A DNA stretch of 22,544 nt from Deltaproteobacteria bacterium. GTDB taxonomy: Bacteria > Desulfobacterota > DSM-4660 > Desulfatiglandales > Desulfatiglandaceae. The notes under the pieces were generated by a model, which saw only the letters and a program-made list of their open reading frames with translations, had not been told where the DNA came from and searched no databases. The position numbers and the translations under genes are program-made. The DNA is taken from positions 1 through 22,544 of the forward strand of contig QMLZ01000023.1 of the NCBI GenBank assembly GCA_003646995.1, read 5' to 3'. Below, piece after piece: positions 1-6,921 of the stretch; position 1 is the first letter of the stretch; every line of letters begins with the position of its first letter.

Positions 1-1920
1 CTGAAGGAGAAAATGGTGCCGCTTTTCTCTAACCTCAAAGCACGATTCGGTGTGAGCCTGATTCATTTTCACGTGCCGCCCGGGAGATCATTCTTGCGCC
101 TGCACGCCCCTGAGAGCCATGGAGAAATGCTCGCATACAGAAAAAGTGTGATAGAGTGCTTAAGGAAAAGGAAGGCAGTAACAGCCTTGGAATGGGGGCT
201 GGCAGGCCTGGCCATAAGGGCTGTAAGCCCGATCTTTTGCCATGATCAACTGGTTGGAAGCGTGGAGGTCGGATATCCCTTTGGCGGGCCATTTCTCCAC
301 AGACTCAAACAAACTTGGGGCCCGGACTTTACCGTGTATGAGAAAAGAGGTGAATCAACCTACGTTCGGCTGGCATCCACAAGTGAGACCGGCGGGATAT
401 TCTTGCGCCTTGGGAAACTAGTTCCTGGGCGGAAACCAATGGTACTCATCGCCCCAAACGGCTTCACAGATATATCTGTATTGATTGGACCTATTCTTGA
501 TTACAACGGTGATGTAGTAGGTGTTGTGGAGATTGACATTGACCGGTCCAAAATTGAAAAGAGCCTTGGAAGGACGAAAAAGATGATGCTCTTGGCCGGG
601 TCCGCAGGCATTGCCATGTCGTTTTTGCTTACTTGGCTCATAGCATCGATTTTTGTAAAGCCTATTAGAGAGATCGTAAAGGAGGCGGAGGAAATAGCAG
701 AAGGAACTAGGAAGAGCCATCTTGAAGAGAGGCCTGAAGATGAGATGGGCCATCTGAGCAAATCGCTTAACAAGATGCTTGAGGCTCTTCAGGCTAGACA
801 AAGACAGATCGAAGAATACGCAAGAACACTAGAGCAAAGGGTCAGGGAGAGGACAGCAGATTTGGTTGCTTCCGAGGAAAAGTACCGTACCCTGGTTGAT
901 AATTTGCCTCTGGTGGTCTATCGGCTCCACAAAGACGGGACCCTCGAATTTATCAATCCCTATTTTACAGAAAAACTTGGCTATACTCCCGAAGAAGTTG
1001 TGGGAGATAAGGATTTTTGGCGGGTTGTTATATGCGGGGGCGGAGAAGGCGACAAAGACATCATTGAGACATGTTGGGGAGAAAGCAGGGAGTTTCGCAC
1101 AGAGAGGACCGTAAGGAGCAAGGAGGGGCAACCGTATGTATTTATCGACCAAGCCATGCCCATGAGGGACGAAAAGGGTGCTGTGAAATGGATTGATGGC
1201 ATTATGCTTGATATTACCGAACTGAAAAGGCTGCAAGAAAGGGCCTTGAGATCTGAGGAGATCAGAATTCTAGGGGAAATGTCGGCTCGCTTTGCCCACG
1301 AATTAAGAAATCCTCTTGCAACTGCAGGAGGGTTCGCGCGAAGGCTTGTAAAGAAACTTCCTGAAGGGGAGGAACATAAGAAGATCGCCCAGATCATAGT
1401 GGATCAGGTATCAAGGCTCGAGAACATACTTCGAATAATGCTTTCTTCCATTGAACCTGTACAACTTGCTTTAGGCCGGGTGGACATAGAAAAGCTACTG
1501 AACTCGTGTATACAAGAGCTTGAAAAGGATTTGCAGGACTGCGGGGTGAGGCTGAATTTACAAATCCCCGAGCAACTCCCAGCCGTACAAGCTGATGAGG
1601 GTCTGCTGCTGAGGGCATTCGAAAGCGTGCTTGGCCACGTGCTTGCCATGACGCCTTCTGGAGATAGTATCACACTGCGAGCTGAAAGGGATGATGGCTC
1701 ACTGGTCATTGAGATACGCTACAGGGCCTCAGGTATAGACGAAGAGGATATTGAGCAATTCTTTTTGCCCAGGCAGGTGGAGATGGCAAAAGAAAAGGCC
1801 TGTGACTTACCACTGGCCAAGGTTATTATCCATCGGCATGGCGGCGCAGTAAAGGTCACCAAGGAAGAAGGAGACGACTTGGTTAACATAAGGATAGAAT
1901 TGCCCATAAGAGAGGGTTAA
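1..1920 (+). CDS. Sensor histidine kinase (dCache-HAMP-PAS-HisKA, degenerate ATPase domain), 5' partial
   Basis: A membrane sensor whose reading frame is open from base 1, so the start and part of the sensor domain lie upstream; the ATG at 13 is internal. Residues below count from that ATG. Residues 1-185 look like the latter part of a periplasmic double-Cache (dCache_3-like) domain, with HFHVPPGRSFLRLH near the start. A membrane helix spans about 191-216, then HAMP (about 213-265), a coiled coil, and PAS (about 290-405). The HisKA H-box FAHELRNP places the phospho-acceptor at His429. The ATPase domain is eroded: the N-box asparagine position is His542, the G1 aspartate position is Tyr570, and the GTGLGLA lid has become ACDLPLA (596-602). 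I therefore doubt normal kinase activity. No response regulator is visible. plsC follows after 45 bp. Confidence 0.88.
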   Translation: MKEKMVPLFSNLKARFGVSLIHFHVPPGRSFLRLHAPESHGEMLAYRKSVIECLRKRKAVTALEWGLAGLAIRAVSPIFCHDQLVGSVEVGYPFGGPFLHRLKQTWGPDFTVYEKRGESTYVRLASTSETGGIFLRLGKLVPGRKPMVLIAPNGFTDISVLIGPILDYNGDVVGVVEIDIDRSKIEKSLGRTKKMMLLAGSAGIAMSFLLTWLIASIFVKPIREIVKEAEEIAEGTRKSHLEERPEDEMGHLSKSLNKMLEALQARQRQIEEYARTLEQRVRERTADLVASEEKYRTLVDNLPLVVYRLHKDGTLEFINPYFTEKLGYTPEEVVGDKDFWRVVICGGGEGDKDIIETCWGESREFRTERTVRSKEGQPYVFIDQAMPMRDEKGAVKWIDGIMLDITELKRLQERALRSEEIRILGEMSARFAHELRNPLATAGGFARRLVKKLPEGEEHKKIAQIIVDQVSRLENILRIMLSSIEPVQLALGRVDIEKLLNSCIQELEKDLQDCGVRLNLQIPEQLPAVQADEGLLLRAFESVLGHVLAMTPSGDSITLRAERDDGSLVIEIRYRASGIDEEDIEQFFLPRQVEMAKEKACDLPLAKVIIHRHGGAVKVTKEEGDDLVNIRIELPIREG

Positions 1921-1965
1921 AAGACCGACACAGAAAAATGAACTGATCCAGCAACAGAGGGCCTT

Positions 1966-2709
1966 GTGATACGAAGTTTTTTTATAAATACAATTGTGAT
2001 TGTCCACAGTATAATAATGTGCCTTTGGGGATTGATGCTTATCCCTTTTGACCGCAATGGTAGGTTGATACATTTTTTGGCCGCAGTTCCATGGGCCAAG
2101 GCCATACTCTGGTATTGCGGGGTAAAGGTGGTTACAAACGGGCTTGAAAATGTGGACCCAAGGGTTCCTAGGATTTACATGACCAACCACCAGAGCTACT
2201 TGGATGTTTTTGGCCTCTTGTCTGTTCTTCCCGTGGACTTTAAGTTTCTCATGAAACAGGAACTAATGAAAATCCCCCTTCTGGGCTTTGCCATGAGGAG
2301 GGCCGGCTACATAGGAATAGAGCGAGATGATCCCCGAAAGGCAGTGGCAAGCATGAAGGCGGCGGCTGAAAGAATACGGAAAGGCGCATCAGTTCTCATA
2401 TTTCCTGAAGGCACGAGAAGCAAGGACGGAACCCTCCAATCCTTCAAAAGAGGAGGGTTTAATTTGGCCCTTAGGGCCGGCTGCGAGATTATTCCCATTG
2501 GTTTGAGTGGCAGCGGCAGGCTGTTGCCTAAAGGAAGTTTTCGTGTTAGAAAAGGCGTGTTCGCCATATCGGTTGGGCGACCTATAGACGTATCCAGATA
2601 TAGAAAAAAGACCATTGACCTACTCATGGATGAGGTGAGAGCGGCAATCCAGAGGCTCAAAGAGGAATCAGAACAGTTGCTCGATGCTGCGCAGAGTGGA
2701 AAAAGATGA
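1966..2709 (+). CDS. plsC: 1-acyl-sn-glycerol-3-phosphate acyltransferase (PlsC family)
   Basis: Transfers an acyl chain to lysophosphatidic acid to make phosphatidic acid, the second acylation of phospholipid synthesis, at the inner membrane. The 247-residue length is typical of PlsC. The catalytic NHxxxxD motif is NHQSYLD with His75 and Asp80, and the glycerol-phosphate binding motif FPEGTRS is at 146-152. A hydrophobic N-terminal segment (about 5-27) should anchor it to the membrane. The start is GTG, with AGAGG about six bases upstream; the next in-frame ATG would cut into the hydrophobic segment. It sits 45 bp after the sensor gene and its stop overlaps the next ATG as ATGA, so the three are probably cotranscribed. 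The family also acylates other lysophospholipids, so the exact acceptor is inferred. Confidence 0.93.
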   Translation: MIRSFFINTIVIVHSIIMCLWGLMLIPFDRNGRLIHFLAAVPWAKAILWYCGVKVVTNGLENVDPRVPRIYMTNHQSYLDVFGLLSVLPVDFKFLMKQELMKIPLLGFAMRRAGYIGIERDDPRKAVASMKAAAERIRKGASVLIFPEGTRSKDGTLQSFKRGGFNLALRAGCEIIPIGLSGSGRLLPKGSFRVRKGVFAISVGRPIDVSRYRKKTIDLLMDEVRAAIQRLKEESEQLLDAAQSGKR

Positions 2710-3047
2710 ATTGGGGATTAAAACCGATGGATGACAGGGATGGCTTCATAAGTGCATACAAGGAGTTCAGAGAAAGCGTAGACTTGGACAGACAAGCAGG
2801 CCCGCCTGACCTCAACCATCTGGTATGGTGTCTTTTAGCAGGAATGCCCAGCGTCCCTGCGGACGAGGAGGATACACCTGAGGCCCCTTTGAAGGCGATT
2901 GACCAGAGGGTGGCGATATTAAAGGCAGTTTTCGTAGAGGTCAACAGCGAAGAAGAGGACGGCTTCCTGGATGAAGCCCTGAGTCTATATGATGAGGCTG
3001 CAAGGCTGGCCAAGCTTCTCATTGAGGAAGCTGGTGAAACCCTGTGA
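2706..3047 (+). CDS. Small acidic hypothetical protein
   Basis: I do not recognise this 113-residue protein. It is acidic and mostly helical by composition, with an acidic stretch near residues 58-65 (ADEEDTPEA) and a C-terminal run of hydrophobic and acidic residues suited to an amphipathic helix. It has no signal peptide, membrane segment, cysteine cluster or nucleotide-binding motif. The ATG overlaps the plsC stop (ATGA), which suggests translational coupling; an internal ATG at 2727 is a possible alternative start. Close packing with plsC supports it being a real gene. No function is proposed. About 110 bp without an evident gene or terminator separate it from the convergent acyl-CoA dehydrogenase. 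Confidence 0.7.
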   Translation: MNWGLKPMDDRDGFISAYKEFRESVDLDRQAGPPDLNHLVWCLLAGMPSVPADEEDTPEAPLKAIDQRVAILKAVFVEVNSEEEDGFLDEALSLYDEAARLAKLLIEEAGETL

Positions 3048-3157
3048 CCCCAATCTGACTTTTCCTCGGAACACCGTTCACCCCATATTCCACCGTTGGA
3101 CCAACGCGCCCTTTAAGTGCGGTCAGGCGTGGGCCGGGGTTGACAATGTCTGGTTTT

Positions 3158-4315
3158 TTACAAGGTGCTGGAGATCACAATCTTCTGTATTTGGCTCGTT
3201 CCTTCGTAAATTTGAGTGATCTTGGCATCCCTCATCATTCTCTCCAGGGGATACTCGCGCACGTACCCATAACCGCCCAATAATTGGACTGCATCGGTGG
3301 TGACCTTCATGGCGGTCTCAGCCGCAAAAAGCTTGGCCATGGCAGAGCGGCGGAGCGCTTCCTTGGAAAGCTTCTCAAGGTTCTTGGGTAGCTTCTCGAA
3401 AAAGGCGGCAGCTTTGTAAGTTAGCTGACGCGCAGCCTCCACCTGGGTGGCCATGTCTGCCATCATCCACTGTAGGCCCTGGAAGGAGAACAACGGCTTG
3501 CCAAACTGCATCCTTTCCTTGGTGTACTGCACAGCATAGTCCAGGGCTCCCTGTGCAATACCCGTAGCCTGGGCAGCTACCGGGATGCGGGTAATGTCAA
3601 AGGTTTTCATTGCTATGTAAAAGCCTTTGCCCTCACCGGCCAAAAGGTTGTCAGCGGGTACCTTTACATCTTCGAGGATCACCTCGACCGTGGAAGAGGC
3701 CCTGAGCCCGAGTTTTCTCTCGTGCTTACCGATCTTGAAGCCAGGGGTGTCGGTATCAACGATAAACATGCTGATTCCTCTGTGGGGTACAGCAGAAGGA
3801 TCTGTTCTTGCAGCAACGCAGATAACCTTTGCCACGTCAGCATGGGAGATAAAGATCTTGGTGCCATTCAGGACATAATAGTCGCCCTGTTTGACGGCCT
3901 TGGTCCTAAGGCCAGCCACATCCGAGCCAGCGTTGGGCTCGGTGACCCCAAATGCTACCAGATGCTCGCCGGTAGCCAATTTGGGGAGATATTTTGCTTT
4001 TTGCTCCTCGTTGCCTGCAAGAAAGATCGGTGTTGAACCCAGTTCATGTACTAGAAGAATCACTGCAGTAGAGGCGCAAAATTTGGCGATCTCTTCTATG
4101 GCAAGGCAGAGTGATAGCAATCCCATCTCTGCTCCCCCGTATTTTTCGGGAAAGTCCGCACCAAACAGGGCGTTTTCTCTCAACACCTCAACCATATCCC
4201 AAGGAAAGGACTCCTCCTCGTCTCGCTTATCCGCCCCGGGCGCTATTTGTTCCTTTGCAATTCGCGCTACCGTATCCCTCAACATTTTTTGCTCATCAGT
4301 CAGGTCGTAAGTCAT
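3158..4315 (-). CDS. Acyl-CoA dehydrogenase (short/medium-chain type)
   Basis: An FAD enzyme that oxidises an acyl-CoA to the trans-2-enoyl-CoA and passes electrons to electron-transfer flavoprotein. The 385-residue length is typical. VTEPNAGSD (124-132) is the flavin/substrate signature, QLLGGYGY lies at 344-351, and Glu371 in IYEGTSQIQ sits where SCAD/MCAD-type enzymes carry the catalytic base. An upstream in-frame extension exists, but the ATG at 4315 follows AAAGGAG closely and begins at the usual MTYDLTDEQ N-terminus. It lies 216 bp downstream of rtcB on the same strand, with a possible promoter of its own. No etfAB, thiolase or CoA ligase is nearby, so the substrate (butyryl-CoA, branched or other) cannot be decided. 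The C-terminus is slightly short and ends ISSTL. Confidence 0.93.
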   Translation of the reverse strand: MTYDLTDEQKMLRDTVARIAKEQIAPGADKRDEEESFPWDMVEVLRENALFGADFPEKYGGAEMGLLSLCLAIEEIAKFCASTAVILLVHELGSTPIFLAGNEEQKAKYLPKLATGEHLVAFGVTEPNAGSDVAGLRTKAVKQGDYYVLNGTKIFISHADVAKVICVAARTDPSAVPHRGISMFIVDTDTPGFKIGKHERKLGLRASSTVEVILEDVKVPADNLLAGEGKGFYIAMKTFDITRIPVAAQATGIAQGALDYAVQYTKERMQFGKPLFSFQGLQWMMADMATQVEAARQLTYKAAAFFEKLPKNLEKLSKEALRRSAMAKLFAAETAMKVTTDAVQLLGGYGYVREYPLERMMRDAKITQIYEGTSQIQKIVISSTL

Positions 4316-4456
4316 TGTTCCACTCCTTTCGGGTATTGCATTTGATGGATATCTCCACCTCCAGGCCCAATATCGCCAAAAAGTGCCACCTGTCAGCGGG
4401 CCAGACAAACGGTTCTTTGCTTCTCCTTGAGGTATCCACCTGCTTCTGGGCCCCGT

Positions 4457-4485
4457 TGTATAACCCAAGGACAAGGTGGTGGCAA
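4457..4485 (-). promoter_or_regulatory. Candidate sigma70 promoter for the acyl-CoA dehydrogenase
   Basis: Read on the minus strand, TTGCCA (4480-4485) and TATACA (4457-4462) are separated by 17 bases, in the rtcB to acyl-CoA dehydrogenase gap. It would give a 5' leader of about 135 nt. It suggests the dehydrogenase is transcribed at least partly independently of rtcB. This is a consensus match made by eye only. Confidence 0.35.
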
Positions 4486-4531
4486 GTAGATTTTGCTGTT
4501 GACGTTATGGTTTCTGGGTGGTAGTGTACAA

Positions 4532-5965
4532 CTAACCCTTTATAACACCGAGGGGCCTGAGACGTGCTACCTTGGTGGCCAGGCCAGCACGGTGGACTAC
4601 CTCCACTACTTGAGAGACATCCTTGTATGCCTCAGGCATTTCTTCTTTGAGAGTTTTTTTGCCCCTTGATTGAACGATTATGCCCTTGTCTTCCAGTTCA
4701 CGGCCAATTGACCGGCCCTTTGCTCGCTTGATGGCCTGCGAGCGGCTGAGCACCCGGCCGGCCCCATGGCAGCTTGAAGCAAAGGTTTGTTCAAGGGCAA
4801 TAGCGGAACCAACCAGAACATAGGACTCGGTTCCCATGTCTCCTGGTATTAAAACCGGCTGGCCAACGTTACGGTATACGTCGGGCAACAGGTGATGGCC
4901 TTTTGGAAGGGCCCGCGTGGCGCCCTTTCGGTGGACGCAAAGCTTGACCTTTTTTCCGTGTATGGTGTGGTCCTCCAGCTTAGCAATGTTGTGGCACACA
5001 TCGTAGAGAAGCCGCATTTGGAGTTCGCGGGGACTGATGGAAAGGGTTTTGAGGAAAGTCTCCCTTGTCCAGTGCATAAGGATCTGGCGGTTTGCCCAAG
5101 CGTAGTTTGCTGCACATGCCATTGCAGCCAGGTAACGCTGCCCCAGATCTGAGGTAATAGCGGCACAGGCGAGTTGCCTGTCGGGGAGTCCAAATTTTTC
5201 AACATGGCGGGTCATTTCTTTTAAAAAGTCGTCGCATATTTGATGGCCAAAACCCCGCGAGCCAGAATGAATGAACACAGTTAGCTGGCCTTCGAAAAGT
5301 CCAAAGGTGTCGGCAACCCTTTTGTCATAGATTTTTTCCACTACCTGGATTTCCAGGAAATGGTTGCCGGAGCCAAGGGTTCCCAATTGATCGGAGCCTC
5401 TTTTGAATGCCCTTTCGCTGAGGACTGAGGGGTCTGCACCTGGCATGGTGCCATAGTCTTCGGTTCGCTCAAGGTCTTCGGGTTCTCCGTAGCCGTTTTC
5501 CACGGCCCATGCGGCCCCCTTGCGCGCGACTTTTTGCTCGTCCTTCTTTGACAATTTGAGGGGTCCGGACGATCCCACCCCCGTTGGAATATCCCTGAAC
5601 AACGCGGAGATCAGGTCCCTTATCTTGGGGCGGATTTCGTCAGCGGTGAGGGCTGTGGTCATAAGGCGGCAACCGCAATTTATGTCGTATCCGACGCCGC
5701 CCGGGGACACCACGCCTTCGTTTATTTCGAAGGCAGCTACTCCCCCTATGGGGAAGCCGTATCCCCAGTGGATGTCCGGCATGGCCAGGGCGTAGTTGAC
5801 AATTCCTGGAAGGGTTGCCACATTGCGGACCTGGACAAGGCTCTGGTCCTCCTTAACGGCATCAATGAGCTCTGAACTGGAGAAGATCAGACCAGGGACA
5901 CGCATGTCACCTGTGCGGGGAATAAGCCAGCGAAATTCATCAATTTTTTCCAATTTGATATCCAT
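4532..5965 (-). CDS. rtcB: RNA-splicing ligase RtcB
   Basis: A Mn2+- and GTP-dependent ligase that joins RNA 2',3'-cyclic phosphate or 3'-phosphate ends to 5'-OH ends, used in tRNA splicing and RNA repair. The 477-residue protein keeps the whole active site known from Pyrococcus RtcB: Asp94 and Cys97 in YDINCGCR, Asn201-His202 in GSGNH, His233 in FIHSGSRG, His325 in CHNIAK, His400 in SSCHGAGR (the guanylated histidine) and Lys476 in the terminal VIKG. The ATG at 5965 has GAGGA upstream. Archease ends 77 bp upstream on the same strand, and archease is the known activator of RtcB turnover, so they very likely form one unit. The natural RNA substrate in bacteria of this kind is not evident from the sequence. 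Confidence 0.97.
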   Translation of the reverse strand: MDIKLEKIDEFRWLIPRTGDMRVPGLIFSSSELIDAVKEDQSLVQVRNVATLPGIVNYALAMPDIHWGYGFPIGGVAAFEINEGVVSPGGVGYDINCGCRLMTTALTADEIRPKIRDLISALFRDIPTGVGSSGPLKLSKKDEQKVARKGAAWAVENGYGEPEDLERTEDYGTMPGADPSVLSERAFKRGSDQLGTLGSGNHFLEIQVVEKIYDKRVADTFGLFEGQLTVFIHSGSRGFGHQICDDFLKEMTRHVEKFGLPDRQLACAAITSDLGQRYLAAMACAANYAWANRQILMHWTRETFLKTLSISPRELQMRLLYDVCHNIAKLEDHTIHGKKVKLCVHRKGATRALPKGHHLLPDVYRNVGQPVLIPGDMGTESYVLVGSAIALEQTFASSCHGAGRVLSRSQAIKRAKGRSIGRELEDKGIIVQSRGKKTLKEEMPEAYKDVSQVVEVVHRAGLATKVARLRPLGVIKG

Positions 5966-6042
5966 GTTTGTCCTCGCGCTTAAACTATTTGGCCCTTAGG
6001 GCCGAGAAAAATAAAGGATGCAGAATATTCATGCGAAGCGAT

Positions 6043-6474
6043 TCAAAGATCAAAAATGACCTTAGCTTCCCAGCCCCCTTGCGCACGGTTAACGGAAGCC
6101 TGGTGATAGGTTACTGCCTTGATTTCGTAAACGATTTCATGCTTATCAGGGTCAAAAGGTACACAAAGGACAATGGCCTGTAGAGATGTGGAACTAGAAA
6201 TCTTGAGTTCTCGGGTATCACAAAAGATGAGTCCTTCACCCTCAAAGAGATATAGGATTTCTCCTAGCCACCTTATGAAGAGATCGGTAAGATCATGACC
6301 GTCAACGGAAATCCGGGTCTCCCTTGTGGGTCTTTGATTCTCGCTTCTCACCATTGTTTGTGTGAGGGCCTTGGCACCCGAGATAAAAAGGTCCTCAATG
6401 TCCTTGCCCCGGACTATCATGCCAAGGTCAGCAGTATGGTCAAGCAATTGAAAATCAGGACTTTTGGTAACCAT
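6043..6474 (-). CDS. Archease, RtcB activator
   Basis: Archease stimulates RtcB guanylylation and permits multiple turnovers. The 143-residue protein shows the family signature LDHTADLG at residues 11-18, the late KAVTYHQ motif, and a C-terminal VIFDL with the conserved acidic residue (Asp142) second from the end. Length is normal for the family. It precedes rtcB with 77 bp between them. The ATG at 6474 has no visible Shine-Dalgarno sequence: the bases just before it are T-rich, with a -10-like TATAAA only eight bases upstream, so the transcript may be leaderless. It is divergent from the small cysteine-rich gene at 6617. I see no alternative start that keeps the DHTADLG motif near the N-terminus. 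Confidence 0.94.
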   Translation of the reverse strand: MVTKSPDFQLLDHTADLGMIVRGKDIEDLFISGAKALTQTMVRSENQRPTRETRISVDGHDLTDLFIRWLGEILYLFEGEGLIFCDTRELKISSSTSLQAIVLCVPFDPDKHEIVYEIKAVTYHQASVNRAQGGWEAKVIFDL

Positions 6475-6482
6475 AAAAACAT

Positions 6483-6509
6483 TTTATAAGTGGGGCAGGT
6501 AAAAGTCAA
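6483..6509 (-). promoter_or_regulatory. Candidate promoter for archease-rtcB
   Basis: On the minus strand TTGACT (6504-6509) and TATAAA (6483-6488) are each one mismatch from the sigma70 consensus but have a short 15-base spacer. The -10 element ends eight bases before the archease ATG, which places the expected transcription start at or next to the start codon. The spacing lowers confidence. Confidence 0.4.
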
Positions 6510-6571
6510 AGCTCAAGGGATAGCTGCTCTTTAACTATTGAATTAGCGGAGCAACCAGCAACAAAGTACTT

Positions 6572-6583
6572 GCGCGTACGCGC
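6572..6583 (+). repeat. Perfect 12-bp palindrome in a divergent intergenic region
   Basis: GCGCGTACGCGC is identical to its reverse complement. It lies between the divergent archease and cysteine-rich genes, 34 bases before the ATG at 6617. Its GC-rich alternating sequence contrasts with the AT-rich bases around it. It could be an operator acting on either gene; no protein partner can be named. Confidence 0.45.
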
Positions 6584-6616
6584 TGAACCCAAAATTTTAT
6601 CTAGAGGAGTTGGAAT

Positions 6617-6901
6617 ATGATCTGTGCATTTTGTCATGCAGAGATTGAGGTGGATACCCCAATCAGCAGGAGAGATGTGTGCCCAAATTGTGGGAGGGAC
6701 TTGCACTGCTGTAAGCAATGCAAGTTCTACGATCCCCACTCCTACAATGAATGTAAGGAGGTTATGGCAGAGCGAGTGGTTGATAAGGAAAGGGCGAACT
6801 TGTGCGAATATTTTGTAGTAAGGGGATCTGCTGTTAAGCACATGGACAAGGCCAAGCAGGCTAAAGAAGCATTGGAAAATTTGTTCAAGAAGACTCCCTA
6901 G
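6617..6901 (+). CDS. Small cysteine-rich putative zinc-binding protein
   Basis: A 94-residue protein with nine cysteines. Two CxxC pairs (Cys3-Cys6 and Cys22-Cys25, the latter in CPNCGRDL) resemble a zinc ribbon; Cys31, Cys32, Cys35, Cys46 and Cys63 could form a second metal site. The order, ribbon, CKQCKFYDP, NECKE, VVDKERANLCEYF, resembles a conserved uncharacterised family I recall from Desulfobacterota and relatives, but I cannot give a family name. The C-terminal third is a charged helix (about 73-91). The ATG follows TAGAGGAGT. It is divergent from archease and convergent with the carboxypeptidase gene, so it is probably monocistronic. Function is unknown; a role in metal-dependent nucleic acid or protein binding is only a guess. 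Confidence 0.85.
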   Translation: MICAFCHAEIEVDTPISRRDVCPNCGRDLHCCKQCKFYDPHSYNECKEVMAERVVDKERANLCEYFVVRGSAVKHMDKAKQAKEALENLFKKTP

Positions 6902-6921
6902 TTTTTCAATGAACTAACCCC

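Noticed and set aside
13..15. ATG at 13 as the true start of the sensor kinase
   Set aside because: The frame is open from base 1 and the sequence begins inside a Cache-type domain, so the gene continues upstream of the window.
3094..3106. Small palindrome CGTTGGACCAACG between convergent genes, as a terminator
   Set aside because: The one-base loop and lack of a T-run on either strand do not fit an intrinsic terminator.
4316..4474. N-terminal extension of the acyl-CoA dehydrogenase
   Set aside because: The added residues look non-coding (rich in W, R and P), while the ATG at 4315 has a strong AAAGGAG and the family N-terminus.
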